NCBI RefSeq assembly: GCF_900188205.1
Contig: NZ_FZOH01000007.1
Span: 56,709 to 120,708 of the forward strand
DNA: 64,000 nt
Reading direction: 5' to 3'
DNA from: Geodermatophilus saharensis
GTDB lineage: Bacteria; Actinomycetota; Actinomycetes; Mycobacteriales; Geodermatophilaceae
Shown here: piece after piece, positions 33,669 through 42,875 of the stretch
Position numbering within the stretch: position 1 is the stretch's first letter
Layout of the letters: each line of letters starts with the position of its first letter
Notes under the pieces: model-generated
Database searches by the model: none
The model's input: only the letters and a program-made list of their open reading frames with translations
Told to the model about the DNA's origin: nothing
Translations under genes and position numbers: made by a program

Positions 33669-35009
33669 GTGTCTCCGGAGATCGTCTCGATCCTGGCGCT
33701 GGTCGCCATCTTCGCCATCGCCACGTTCCTGCCCATCAACATGGGCGCGCTGGCCTTCGTCGCCGCCTTCCTCGTGGGCACGCTGTCGGTCGGGCTGAGC
33801 GCCGAGGACATCCTCGGCGGCTTCCCCGCCGAGCTGGTGCTGACCCTGATCGGCGTCACGTACCTGTTCGCCATCGCGCAGAACAACGGGACCGTCGACC
33901 TGCTGGTCCGCGGCGCGGTGCGGCTGGTCGGCGGCCACGTCGCGGCGATCCCGTGGATCATGTTCGCCGTCACCGCGCTGCTCACCGCGATCGGCGCCCT
34001 CTCCCCCGCCGCGGTCGCGATCATCGCGCCGATCGCGCTGACCTTCGCCGCGCGGCACGGGATCAGCCCCCTGCTGATGGGCATGATGGTCATCCACGGC
34101 GCCCAGGGCGGCGGCTTCTCGCCGATCAGCGTCTACGGCGTCACGGTGAACACGATCGTCGAGGACGAGGGCCTGCCGAGCAGCCCGCTCGCGGTCTTCC
34201 TCGGCGCCCTGTTCTTCAACCTGGCCATCGCGCTGGCGCTGTTCCTCGTCCTGGGCGGCCGGCAGCTGCTCGGCCGGAAGGTGGCCGCCGCGCCGCTGGC
34301 CCACGTCGAGCACGCCCACGGCACCGTCGTCCGGGGACACGGCGCCGCCCCCGGGCCCGGCGTCGGAGGGGACGACGACGAGCACGTGCACCCCGAGGTC
34401 GCCCGGCCCGTGGGCTTCGAGCAGGTCCTCACCCTGGTCGGGCTGGCCGTCGTCGCGGTCCTGGCCCTCGCCTTCGACCTCGACATCGGGTTCGTCTCGA
34501 TCACCGTCGCCGTCGTCCTGGCGCTGTTCTCCGCGCAGAAGCACAAGGGCGCGGTCACCCAGATCAGCTGGTCCACCGTCCTGCTCATCGCCGGCGTCCT
34601 GACCTTCGTCTTCGTCCTGCAGGAGGCCGGCACGATCGACTACGTCGGCGAGGCGGTCATCGGGCTCGGCATGCCCCTGCTCATCGCGCTGCTGCTCTGC
34701 TACATCGGCGGGGTGGTGTCGGCCTTCGCGTCGTCGACCGCCATCATCGGCGTCGCCATCCTGCTCGCGGTGCCGTTCCTGGAGTCCGGGGACATCGGCG
34801 CGGTGGGTGTGGTGGTCGCCCTGTCCGTGGCCTCGACCATCGTGGACGTCAGCCCGTTCTCGACGAACGGCGCGCTGGTCCTGGCCAACGCGCAGGACGT
34901 CGACCGGGACCGCTTCTACAAGCAGATCCTGGCCTACTCCGGGATCGTCGTCGCCGTCGGGCCGCTGCTGGCCTGGCTGGTCTTCGTCGTCGTCCCGAGC
35001 TGGCTGTGA
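33669..35009 (+). CDS. MatC-type dicarboxylate (malonate-like) carrier, SLC13-like
   Basis: 446 residues from GTG 33669 with GAGGGGAG upstream. Around a dozen helices in two halves are separated by a cytoplasmic, His-rich loop (about 205-245: 'HVEHAHGTVV', 'DDDEHVHPEVARP'). The N-terminal half ('FLPINMGALAFVAAFLVGTL', 'ILGGFPAELVLTLIGVTYLF', 'GALSPAAVAIIAPIALTFA') matches the MatC N-terminal family. It probably imports malonate or a related dicarboxylate; the following two genes metabolise acyl-CoAs. The substrate is inferred from family and context. Confidence 0.82.
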   Translation: MSPEIVSILALVAIFAIATFLPINMGALAFVAAFLVGTLSVGLSAEDILGGFPAELVLTLIGVTYLFAIAQNNGTVDLLVRGAVRLVGGHVAAIPWIMFAVTALLTAIGALSPAAVAIIAPIALTFAARHGISPLLMGMMVIHGAQGGGFSPISVYGVTVNTIVEDEGLPSSPLAVFLGALFFNLAIALALFLVLGGRQLLGRKVAAAPLAHVEHAHGTVVRGHGAAPGPGVGGDDDEHVHPEVARPVGFEQVLTLVGLAVVAVLALAFDLDIGFVSITVAVVLALFSAQKHKGAVTQISWSTVLLIAGVLTFVFVLQEAGTIDYVGEAVIGLGMPLLIALLLCYIGGVVSAFASSTAIIGVAILLAVPFLESGDIGAVGVVVALSVASTIVDVSPFSTNGALVLANAQDVDRDRFYKQILAYSGIVVAVGPLLAWLVFVVVPSWL

Positions 35010-35025
35010 GACAGGAGAGGGACAC

Positions 35026-36213
35026 ATGACCGGACCACTCGACGGGATCCTCGTCGTCGACCTGACCCGCGCGCTGGCCGGACCGCACGCGGGGATGATG
35101 CTCGGCGACCTCGGCGCCCGAGTGATCAAGGTGGAGAGCCCCGGCAGCGGGGACGACACCCGCGGCTGGGGGCCGCCGTTCGTGCAGCCGGAGGGGGCCG
35201 CCCGGGAGTCGACGTACTTCCTGTCGACCAACCGCAACAAGGAGTCGGTCACCCTCGACCTGAAGGACGACGGCGACAAGGAGCTGCTGCGCGAGCTGGT
35301 GCGCCGCGCCGACGTGCTGCTGGAGAACTTCCGCCCCGGCACGCTGGCCCGCCTCGGCTTCGGCACCGACGTGCTCGCCGACCTCAACCCGCGGCTGGTC
35401 ACCCTCTCGATCAGCGGGTTCGGCCACGACGGCCCGGAGGGCAGCCGCGCCGGGTACGACCAGATCGCGCAGGGCGAGGGCGGGCTGATGTCGCTGACGG
35501 GGTCCGGTCCCGACGACCCGCAGCGGGTCGGCGTGCCGATCGGGGACCTGCTGGCCGGCATGTACGGCGCCTACGGCGTGCTGGCCGCGCTGGTCGAGCG
35601 GGAGCGCACCGGCCGCGGCCAGGTCGTGCGCACGTCGCTGCTGGCCGCGATCGTCGGCGTGCACGCCTTCCAGGGCACGCGCTGGACGGTGGCGGGCGAG
35701 GTCGGCCGCGCGCAGGGCAACCACCACCCCTCGATCACGCCCTACGGGCTGTTCCACTGCAAGGGCGGCAGCATCCAGCTGTCCTGCGGGTCGGAGGGGC
35801 TGTGGCGGCGGCTGTGCGCCGAGTTCGGCCTCGACCCCGAGGCGCCGGGGATGGCCACCAACGGCGACCGGGTGGGCAACCGGGAGCAGGTCGTCGAGCT
35901 GCTGGAGCGCACCTTCGCCGACACCCCCGCCGAGGAGCTGCTCGCCCGGCTGGCCGCGGCCGGCGTCCCGGCCGGCAAGGTGCGCACGCTCGACGAGGTC
36001 TACGGCTGGGACCAGACCCTGTCGCAGGGCCTGCTGATCGACGTCGAGCACGCCACCCTGGGCCGGCTGCAGCTGCCCGGCCCGCCGCTGCGGTTCTTCA
36101 CCGCCACCCCCGACGGCGAGACCGAGACCACCCGCCGCGAGCACGCCGCGCCCCCGGTGCTGGGCGGCTCGGACGCGGAGATCCGCGCCTGGCTGTCCGG
36201 GCCGGAGGCGTGA
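35026..36213 (+). CDS. Class III CoA-transferase (CaiB/BaiF family)
   Basis: 395 residues from ATG 35026 with AGGAGAGG upstream. 'LDGILVVDLTRALAGPHAGMMLGDLGARVIKVE' is the classic N-terminus. 'FLSTNRNKESVTLDLKD', 'LLENFRPGTLARLGFG' and 'ISGFGHDGPEGSRAGYDQIAQGEGGLMSLTG' follow, with the catalytic Asp in 'GVPIGDLLAGMYGAYGVLAAL'. These enzymes move CoA between carboxylic acids. It is flanked by a dicarboxylate carrier and a carboxyltransferase, and overlaps the latter by GTGA, so it may activate the imported acid. Confidence 0.9.
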   Translation: MTGPLDGILVVDLTRALAGPHAGMMLGDLGARVIKVESPGSGDDTRGWGPPFVQPEGAARESTYFLSTNRNKESVTLDLKDDGDKELLRELVRRADVLLENFRPGTLARLGFGTDVLADLNPRLVTLSISGFGHDGPEGSRAGYDQIAQGEGGLMSLTGSGPDDPQRVGVPIGDLLAGMYGAYGVLAALVERERTGRGQVVRTSLLAAIVGVHAFQGTRWTVAGEVGRAQGNHHPSITPYGLFHCKGGSIQLSCGSEGLWRRLCAEFGLDPEAPGMATNGDRVGNREQVVELLERTFADTPAEELLARLAAAGVPAGKVRTLDEVYGWDQTLSQGLLIDVEHATLGRLQLPGPPLRFFTATPDGETETTRREHAAPPVLGGSDAEIRAWLSGPEA

Positions 36214-37742
36214 CCGGGCGCCTCGACGCCCGAGCGCTGCGCGACCTCGTCCTCGACCCGGGGTCCTGGACGAGCTGGGACACCCCGATCGGCCCCCGCG
36301 ACGTCGACCCGGGCTACGCCGCGGAGCTGCGCGCGGCCGCCGAGCGGTCCCGGCAGGACGAGGCCGTCGTCACCGGGGAGGGCCGGCTGCGCGGGCGGCG
36401 GGTGGCCGTCGTCGCCGGGGAGTTCGGCTTCCTCGCCGGCTCGATCGGGGTGGCCACCGCTGAGCGGCTGGTCGCCGCCGTCGAGCGGGCCACCGACGAG
36501 GGGCTGCCGCTGCTGGCCGCGCCGGTGTCGGGCGGCACGCGGATGCAGGAGGGCACGGTGGCCTTCCTGCAGATGATCGGCATCACCGCCGCGATCGCCC
36601 GGCACAAGGCCGCGGGCCTGCCCTACCTGGTGTACCTGCGCGACCCGACCTTCGGCGGCGTGCTCGCCTCGTGGGGGTCGCTCGGGCACGTGACCATCGC
36701 CGAGCCGGGTGCCGCGATCGGCTTCCTCGGGCCGCGGGTGTACGCGGCGCTGCACGGCGAGCCGTTCCCCGAGGGCGTGCAGACCGCCGAGCACCTGGCC
36801 CGCCGCGGGCTCATCGACGCCGTCGTCGCCCACGAGGACGTCGCCGACCTCGCCGACCGGGCGCTGTCGGTGCTCTCGGCGCGGCGGACGTGGCACCTGG
36901 ACGTCCGCGACGCGGAGCGGCCGACGCCCGAGGACGGCACCGACGCGGGGCTGGTCGGGGTGGACGGTGCAGACGGGCGCACCGCCTGGGACGTCGTCAC
37001 CGCCTCCCGGCGCCGCGACCGGCCCGGCGTGCGGCGGCTGCTGCGGACGGCGGCCACCGACATCGTCGGCCTGTCCGGGACGGGGGCCGGCGAGAAGGAC
37101 CCCGGCCTGCTGCTGGCGCTGGCCCGCTTCGGCGGCGCGCCGTGCGTCGTGCTCGGGCAGGACCGGCGCGGGCAGTCGCTGTCGGCGCCGCTGGGCCCGG
37201 CCGCGCTGCGGGAGGCGCGGCGCGGCATGCGGCTGGCCGCCGAGCTGCACCTGCCGCTGGTCACGCTCATCGACACCCCCGGCGCGGCGCTCTCCCGGGA
37301 GGCGGAGGAGGGCGGGCTGGCCGCCGAGATCGCCCGCTGCCTCGAGGACCTGGTGACGCTGCGGGCGCCGACGCTGGCGGTGCTGCTCGGCCAGGGCACC
37401 GGCGGCGGCGCGCTGGCGCTGGTGCCGGCCGACCGGGTGCTCGCCGCGGCCAACGGCTGGCTGGGCCCGCTGCCGCCGGAGGGCGCCGCGGCGATCGTGC
37501 ACCGCACCGTCGACCGGGCGCCGGAGATGGCCGCCGAGCAGGGCGTGCGGGCGACCGACCTGTGGCGGGCGGGGATCGTCGACCGGGTGGTGCCCGAGCG
37601 GCCCGACGCGGCCGACGAGCCGGTGGAGTTCTGCCGGAGGCTGGGGCGGGTGCTCGGCGACGAGCTGGCCGGCCTGCTGGGTCGCGAGGACGCCGAGCGG
37701 CACCGCAGCCGGCTGCACCGGTACCGCCACCTCGGCCGCTGA
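36210..37742 (+). CDS. Fused beta-alpha carboxyltransferase / malonate-decarboxylase-like protein
   Basis: 510 residues; GTG 36210 overlaps the CoA-transferase stop (GTGA). The first half is AccD/MdcD-like ('LPLLAAPVSGGTRMQEGTVA', 'YLRDPTFGGVLASWGSLGHV', 'AEPGAAIGFLGPRV') without an N-terminal zinc finger. The second half is AccA/MdcE-like ('LHLPLVTLIDTPGAALSREA', 'LLGQGTGGGALALVPADRVL'). Both oxyanion-hole regions look intact. No biotin carboxylase or biotin carrier gene is nearby. Candidates are a propionyl/acyl-CoA carboxylase subunit or a biotin-independent (malonyl-CoA) decarboxylase. The context with a malonate-type carrier favours the latter. Confidence 0.8.
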   Translation: MTGRLDARALRDLVLDPGSWTSWDTPIGPRDVDPGYAAELRAAAERSRQDEAVVTGEGRLRGRRVAVVAGEFGFLAGSIGVATAERLVAAVERATDEGLPLLAAPVSGGTRMQEGTVAFLQMIGITAAIARHKAAGLPYLVYLRDPTFGGVLASWGSLGHVTIAEPGAAIGFLGPRVYAALHGEPFPEGVQTAEHLARRGLIDAVVAHEDVADLADRALSVLSARRTWHLDVRDAERPTPEDGTDAGLVGVDGADGRTAWDVVTASRRRDRPGVRRLLRTAATDIVGLSGTGAGEKDPGLLLALARFGGAPCVVLGQDRRGQSLSAPLGPAALREARRGMRLAAELHLPLVTLIDTPGAALSREAEEGGLAAEIARCLEDLVTLRAPTLAVLLGQGTGGGALALVPADRVLAAANGWLGPLPPEGAAAIVHRTVDRAPEMAAEQGVRATDLWRAGIVDRVVPERPDAADEPVEFCRRLGRVLGDELAGLLGREDAERHRSRLHRYRHLGR

Positions 37743-38013
37743 GGGGCGCGCGGGGGCGCGGTGAGGGAGGACGCCGTCACGGCACCGTCCGCGCGGTCGC
37801 CGGTCCTGTCCGGCGCGTCTCACCCGTCCGCGCAGGTCACCGCCCCCCCGAGGTGGTACGCAGGGTGAGCCATCGACGACCTGGCGTCACCTGACGGGGG
37901 CACGAGGGACACCCGGTCGAACTGTGAGCACACCCACCGTTGACGCACAGTGACGACGGCGGTGAGGGTGGCTCGCCGCCGGACCTGCCGGCGCCCGACC
38001 GAACGGAGCCCCC

Positions 38014-39306
38014 GTGCACGACGCCCCGACCCCCGGCCCGCATCCCGGTCGGGACCCCGGGAGCGGCCGGCGCGACGCCTTCGCCCCGCTGCTGCACGAC
38101 CCCCTCGCCGCGATGTTCCGGGAGCACGGCCGCACCGGCATCCCCACGCACGGCGTCCCGACCGCCGGCGCGCCCGAGCCGGTCACCGTCTACGACGACG
38201 GCGTGCCGCGGGTGAACCTGGGCAGCAACAACTACCTCGGCCTGGCCGGGGACCCGCGGGTGGTCGAGGCCGCCGTCGACGCGGTGCGCCGCTACGGCAC
38301 CAGCACGTCCGGCAGCCGGGTCCTCAACGGCACCACCCGGCTGCACCTGCAGCTGGAAGAGGAGCTCGCCGACCACTACGGCGTCGAGGCCGCGGTGCTC
38401 ACCTCCTCGGGCGTCAACGCCAACACGGCGCTGCTGTCGACCGCCTGCGGCCCCGGCGACGCGCTGCTGGTCGACGCCCACGCGCACGCCAGCGTGCACG
38501 CCGGCGCGGCCGCCAGCCGCGGCACGACGATCCGCTTCCGGCACAACAGCGTCGAGTCCCTGGCGCGGCGGCTGGAGCGGCTCGACCCGCGGGCCGGCGC
38601 CGTGGTGGTCGTCGACGGCGTCTACTCGATGACCGGCGAGACCGCGCCGCTGGCCGCGATCGCCGACCTGTGCGCCGCGTACGGCGCCCGGCTGGTCGTC
38701 GACGAGGCGCACGGCCTGGGGGTGCTCGGCGAGCGGGGGCGCGGCGCCGCCGAGCACACCGGCGCCCTGGACCGGGTCGACGCGGTGACCATCGCCTTCA
38801 GCAAGTCGCTGGCCAGCGTCGGGGGCGCGGTCCTCACCAGCCACCGGGTGGCCGACGGCATCCGCGCGAGCGCCGTCCCCTATGTGTTCAGCGCCGCCAA
38901 CGAGCCGGCCGGCGTCGGCGCGGCCCTGGCCGCCCTGCGCATCCTGCGGGCCGAGCCCGAGCGCCGGACGCGGCTGCAGGAGAACGGCCGGCGGCTGCGC
39001 GTCGAGCTCAGCGCCGCGGGCACGCCCCCGCTGCCCGGCAGCGGCGCGGTGATCGCCGTGCCGACCGGCAGCCCGGAGGCGACCGTGGCGGCGTGGCGGG
39101 CGGCCTACGAGGCCGGCGTCTACTGCAACGCAGTCGGCTACCCCGCCGTCCCGCGGGGCAAGGGGGTGCTGCGGCTGTCGGTCATGGCCACGCACACCGC
39201 CGAGCAGCTGCAGGCCGCCGCCGGCTCGGTGGCCGCCGCGGTGCTCTCCACCCGGGACGCCGAGGAGGCCGGGCAGGGGGTCGGCGGGCAGCTGGCCGTC
39301 GCCTGA
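38014..39306 (+). CDS. PLP-dependent alpha-oxoamine synthase (BioF/Kbl/SPT family)
   Basis: 430 residues. 'VNLGSNNYLGLAGDPRVVEA', 'YGTSTSGSRVLNGTTRLHLQ', 'VVVDGVYSMTGETAPLAAIA', the PLP Asp in 'LVVDEAHGLGVLGERGRGAA', and the Schiff-base Lys in 'VTIAFSKSLASVGGAVL' are all present. The family condenses an amino acid with an acyl-CoA: 8-amino-7-oxononanoate synthase, 2-amino-3-ketobutyrate CoA ligase or serine palmitoyltransferase. No biotin, threonine-degradation or sphingolipid genes are adjacent, so specificity is open. A 271 bp gap separates it from the carboxyltransferase. Confidence 0.88.
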   Translation: MHDAPTPGPHPGRDPGSGRRDAFAPLLHDPLAAMFREHGRTGIPTHGVPTAGAPEPVTVYDDGVPRVNLGSNNYLGLAGDPRVVEAAVDAVRRYGTSTSGSRVLNGTTRLHLQLEEELADHYGVEAAVLTSSGVNANTALLSTACGPGDALLVDAHAHASVHAGAAASRGTTIRFRHNSVESLARRLERLDPRAGAVVVVDGVYSMTGETAPLAAIADLCAAYGARLVVDEAHGLGVLGERGRGAAEHTGALDRVDAVTIAFSKSLASVGGAVLTSHRVADGIRASAVPYVFSAANEPAGVGAALAALRILRAEPERRTRLQENGRRLRVELSAAGTPPLPGSGAVIAVPTGSPEATVAAWRAAYEAGVYCNAVGYPAVPRGKGVLRLSVMATHTAEQLQAAAGSVAAAVLSTRDAEEAGQGVGGQLAVA

Positions 39307-39357
39307 GCCCTCGCCCGACGATGGTCGTCGGGGGTGCGGTACCCGGGAGGAGGCGCG

Positions 39358-39765
39358 GTGCCCGACTGGGCGTGGACGCTGACCGGGGTCGCGGGCGGCC
39401 TGCTGCTGTGCTGGGGAGCGCTCGTGGCGGCGCTGTGGCGAGCCCGGCCCGACGAGCTGCGGGCCCGTGAGCTGCTGCGGCTGCTGCCCGACGTCGTCCG
39501 CCTGGTCCGCCGGCTGGCCGCCGACCGGACCCTGCCCCGCGGGGTCCGCGTGCGGCTGTGGCTGCTGCTGGGCTACCTGGCGCTGCCGGTGGACCTCGTG
39601 CCCGACGTCATCCCGGTGATCGGCTTCGCCGACGACGCCGTCGCCGTCGCCGTGGTGCTGCGCTCGGTGGTCCGCCGGGCCGGGGCCGGCGCGGTCGACC
39701 GGCACTGGCCGGGAACGGCGGCGGGCCTGGCGGCACTGCGCCGGGCCACCCGGCTACCGGGGTGA
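39358..39765 (+). CDS. DUF1232 (YkvA-like) membrane protein
   Basis: 135 residues from GTG 39358 with GGAGGAGG upstream. An N-terminal helix 'LTGVAGGLLLCWGALVAALW' precedes the DUF1232 core 'LGYLALPVDLVPDVIPVIGFADDAVAVAVVL'. The last part is amphipathic. The family is common in bacteria and its function is unknown. It converges with the metallo-beta-lactamase gene; the stop codons are one base apart. Confidence 0.85.
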   Translation: MPDWAWTLTGVAGGLLLCWGALVAALWRARPDELRARELLRLLPDVVRLVRRLAADRTLPRGVRVRLWLLLGYLALPVDLVPDVIPVIGFADDAVAVAVVLRSVVRRAGAGAVDRHWPGTAAGLAALRRATRLPG

Positions 39766-39766
39766 G

Positions 39767-40345
39767 TCAGCGCGGCGTCGACGCCCCCGGGCGGAACGGC
39801 GCGCCGTGCGCGCAGACGACGAGCGTGGCGAGGTCCAGCACCCGCTCGCGCTGCTCGCGCAGCTGGTCGCGGTCGGGCGCGTAGGGGTCGTCGGCCGGGC
39901 CCTCGCCGGTCCACCACAGGTGGGTCAGCGCGACGACGTCGTCGGGCGTGCCGACCAGCGTGGTGACGTCCTGCGGCGTGTGCCCCGGCGTGGCCAGCAG
40001 CCGGACGGCGGGGGTGAGCTGCACGCCGTCGGCCGGGCGGCGGGTGAAGACGTCGCCCTCGATCACCGACTGGAAGTCGTGCACCGGGACCACGGGGAAC
40101 AGCGCCACGTTGAGCGTGTGGTCGAGGTGGTGGTGGCTCAGCACGACGTCGGTCACGTCTCCGGGCGCGACGCCGAGCTCGCGCAGGGGACCGAGGATCT
40201 GCTCCCGGTCGGCCACCATCCCCGGGTCGACGACGATCGTCCGGCCGGCGTCGCGGACGAGGGTGACCGTGCCGGCCACGTGCGGCAGCCGGGCGTAGCC
40301 CTCGACCAGGACGTCGACGCGGGCGGTGCGGGAGAGGTCGGCCAT
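39767..40345 (-). CDS. Metallo-beta-lactamase-fold hydrolase
   Basis: 192 residues. Metal ligands are visible in 'DVVLSHHHLDHTLNVALFP' (HxHxDH type), 'LLATPGHTPQDVT' and a final His near 'VVCAHGAPFRPG'. Size and motif spacing resemble MBLAC1-like/glyoxalase-II-like hydrolases. The ATG at 40345 is 6 nt after a TAGCGT -10 box, suggesting a leaderless mRNA. The substrate is unknown. Confidence 0.88.
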   Translation of the reverse strand: MADLSRTARVDVLVEGYARLPHVAGTVTLVRDAGRTIVVDPGMVADREQILGPLRELGVAPGDVTDVVLSHHHLDHTLNVALFPVVPVHDFQSVIEGDVFTRRPADGVQLTPAVRLLATPGHTPQDVTTLVGTPDDVVALTHLWWTGEGPADDPYAPDRDQLREQRERVLDLATLVVCAHGAPFRPGASTPR

Positions 40346-40351
40346 GCGGGC

Positions 40352-40357
40352 ACGCTA
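40352..40357 (-). promoter_or_regulatory. -10 box of the leaderless metallo-hydrolase gene
   Basis: TAGCGT on the minus strand, 6 nt before ATG 40345. Confidence 0.45.
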
Positions 40358-40391
40358 GGGCGGGGCACCGCTCCCCGCAGAGCGCCGGCGC

Positions 40392-40706
40392 TCAGGCCGG
40401 CTGCAGGTCACCCCCGGTCACCGCGGTGGCGGCCTCGTCGACCGCCCAGTCGCGCACGGTGAGCCCCTCGATGTGCGGATGCCGCGCCAGCCCCGCACCG
40501 AGATCGCTGGCCAGGAAGGCCCGGTAGGCCGCCTCGTCCTCCCACAGGTAGACGCCGCCGGCCCCGCCGTCGGCCGAGCGCAGCCAGATCTTGCTGCGCA
40601 GGCCCGGGACCTCGGCGAAGACGGGGGCCAGCTCCTCGGCGCAGACCCGGCCCCACTCCGCCGGGTCCATCCCGCGGACGCGGTACTCGAAGACCGACAC
40701 GTGCAC
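40392..40706 (-). CDS. Antibiotic-biosynthesis-monooxygenase-like (ABM/YdhR) small protein
   Basis: 104 residues from GTG 40706 with GGGGAGGT upstream. The ferredoxin-like dimeric alpha/beta barrel pattern is visible: a first strand 'VSVFEYRVRGMDP', helix 'EWGRVCAEELAPVFAEVPG', strand 'LRSKIWLRS', then 'GGVYLWEDEAAYRAFLAS'. This fits the YdhR/ABM group of monooxygenases or heme-fold proteins. It is followed by the metallo-hydrolase on the same strand. No cofactor site can be seen. Confidence 0.75.
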   Translation of the reverse strand: MHVSVFEYRVRGMDPAEWGRVCAEELAPVFAEVPGLRSKIWLRSADGGAGGVYLWEDEAAYRAFLASDLGAGLARHPHIEGLTVRDWAVDEAATAVTGGDLQPA

Positions 40707-40980
40707 GTGACCTCCCCGGATCAGCGGCCGCGGTCGCCCGGACCGGTGCCGCGATGCTCCCCATCCCCCCGTCGGGCCGGGAGGTCCCGCCGCACGGGCG
40801 GGAGGGCGGACCGCGTGCCGTCACCGAGGGCCGTCCGCCGGACGCGGGCGGGGATCGCGTCGTCCGACCGCCCCCACATCGACGTCGCGGCGCGCTGACC
40901 CTTGCGTCCGGCAACCACCTGGCGGGAGCCTGCCCCCGGTCGGCACCTGCAGGCGCGGGCGCGGACCGGCGGGGTGGGAC

Positions 40981-41933
40981 GTGGACCTGGACCTGGGCTG
41001 TGTCGCCGACCTCCTCGTGCTGCTCGAGGAGGGCGGCTACCACCGCGCAGCGGCGCGACTGCACCTGTCGACCTCGGCGCTGTCCCGCCGGGTGCAGCGG
41101 CTGGAGCGCCAGGTCGGAGTGCCACTGCTGGTCCGGGGCCCGACGGGCACGGTGGGACCGACGGCGGCCGGACTGGCCTTCGTCGAGGCCGCTGGGCCGC
41201 TGCTGAGAGCTGCGCGCAGGGCCCGGACGCTGGCCCGTGAGGCGTCGGCGCCCGTGGTGCGACTGGGGCTGCCGGGTGGACCACAGGGGCTGCCGGGTGG
41301 GCTGGGACTGCCCGACGTGGGCCGTGCGGTGCGGGCGAGGGTGCCGGGTGTGCGGCTGGTCGGTGTGCCGCTCCCGTTCCCGGCCATGTGCACCGCGCTG
41401 CTCGACGGCGAGGTCGACGTGGTGTGGGGCGCGATCGGGGAGACGCCACCGGCGTTGGAGCTGGTCCCGGCCGGCGTCTTCGACCGGGTGGCGGTGCTGC
41501 CGCTCCACCATCCCCTGGGCCACGCCGGCCGGCTCGGCGTCGCCGACGTGCTCGACCTGCCCCTGCAGTACAACCCGGCCATCCCCGCCGGGTGGATTGG
41601 GCGTTCCTGCTCGACGACGTCCGGCCGGTCCGGGAGGCCCGGCTGGTGCAGGTCGAGTCCGACTCCCTGCCCGCCCTGTGGCAGCGATCGGTGCGTGAGC
41701 AGGCCGTCCACGTCGCGGTCGCCTGGAACGAGCTGCGGCTGCGTCCGGGCTTCCGGGTCGTGCCGATCGACGGCCTGGTGCCGTGTCCGCAGTGGGTCAC
41801 CCGTCGCCGCACCGACCGCCGCGGACCCGTCCGCGCGCTCGCCGAGGCGCTGGCCGCTCTCGCGGCCGCCGAGACCGTCGACCACCGGCGTGGTCTCCTC
41901 CACCGCATCGCCGGCAACGGCGCACCGGTCTGA
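40981..41933 (+). pseudogene. LysR-family regulator broken by a frameshift near 41590
   Basis: The first frame encodes a LysR helix-turn-helix ('HRAAARLHLSTSALSRRVQRLERQVGVPLL') and part of the effector domain to 'LPLQYNPAIPAGW' (about 41594). From there the homologous sequence continues in the frame one base back: 'VDWAFLLDDVRPVREARLVQ' to 'HRIAGNGAPV' and a TGA at 41933. In the original frame the ORF instead runs on into the next gene as a non-homologous reading. A single-base deletion explains it. It could also be a sequencing error or programmed slippage, but no slippery heptamer is evident. Confidence 0.8.
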
Positions 41934-42132
41934 CCTCCCCGCCCGCAGGACGCGTCAGCCCGCCGGGCGCTCGTCCCGGACCAGCGGAGGAGTGCGGTGG
42001 AGGCCGGCTCCCCTGCCGTGCGGGGACGTGCGCGTCAAGCCCCCTTGCCCGAACCGCAACGGGGGTGGCCGCCCGCTCCACGGGTGCCCGACGCTCGTGC
42101 GACTGCGGAGACGGGATCGGAGGTGCGTGCAG

Positions 42133-42645
42133 ATGCGTCGGACGACGGGACTGCGGCGGGGACTCGTCCGGACTTTCGCCGGGGCCGGTGGGGCTGCCCT
42201 CGTGCTGGCCGCGGCCGGACCGGCCGCGGCCGCTCCGGCGAGCGTGGAGCGGGGCACCCTCCCGCCGGACGACGTCCGACTCGTGGAGACCGAGCTGTGT
42301 CCCTTCCCGATCGAGATCCACGAGGTCCTGACGGGCACCTACACGGTCCACCTGGACGCCGACGGCGACTTCGTGCGGGCGGAGGTGCACATCGCCTACG
42401 ACGCCGATCTCAGCGCCAACGGGATCACGCTGCACGAGTCCGACCGGTGGACCGACTTCTACTTCCCCGGCGGCACCCACCGCAAGGTCGGCCAGCTGGC
42501 GCACGTCTCGGGGCCCGGGGGCCTGGTGGTCAACGACGCCGGCATCCTCTTCACGGTGGGGGGCGACGACGTCGTGGTCGACCACCACGGCCGCGTCACC
42601 GAGTTCATCGGTGAGGTCCTCTGCCCTGCTCTGCAAGGAGGCTGA
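42133..42645 (+). CDS. Secreted protein of unknown function
   Basis: 170 residues from ATG 42133. A Sec signal peptide (basic 'MRRTTGLRRGLVRTF', hydrophobic Ala/Leu core, cleavage near 'AAAAPA') is followed by a mature domain with two Cys residues ('ETELCPFPIEIHEVLTGTYT' and 'IGEVLCPALQ'), probably one disulfide. The pattern is beta-rich ('TYTVHLDADGDFVRAEVHIA', 'DAGILFTVGGDDVVVDHHGR'). It resembles in design, though not closely in sequence, the secreted protein at 54652-55278. The open frame upstream belongs to the LysR remnant. Confidence 0.75.
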   Translation: MRRTTGLRRGLVRTFAGAGGAALVLAAAGPAAAAPASVERGTLPPDDVRLVETELCPFPIEIHEVLTGTYTVHLDADGDFVRAEVHIAYDADLSANGITLHESDRWTDFYFPGGTHRKVGQLAHVSGPGGLVVNDAGILFTVGGDDVVVDHHGRVTEFIGEVLCPALQGG

Positions 42646-42745
42646 ACCCCGAACCGTCGCGGCGCCCGAGCAGCCGGCCGCGGGTCCACGCACCGACGGC
42701 ACGGGTGCCGGGCGCGGCGTCGGGGTGTCTCCGGTGGGAGACGTC

Positions 42746-42875
42746 GTCGGCGAGCGTCATGTTCGCGCGCCTCGTGAGGGCGGCCGCGGAGTCGGTGTGT
42801 GGAGCACTGCGTCGGCGAGGACGTGACTGCGCCGGTGCGAGGGTGACCATGCGGGGCGCGAGGGTGACTCTGCGG
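42746..42875 (+). repeat. Degenerate repeat array, left arm (inverted partner at 45666-45765)
   Basis: Segment 42746-42768 matches the reverse complement of 45743-45765 at 20 of 23 positions (shared GTCGGCGAG and GCGC ends). Further units follow at about 21-24 bp steps: GTCGGCGAGGACGTGACTGC, GTGCGAGGGTGACCATGCGG and GCGCGAGGGTGACTCTGCGG. Confidence 0.65.
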
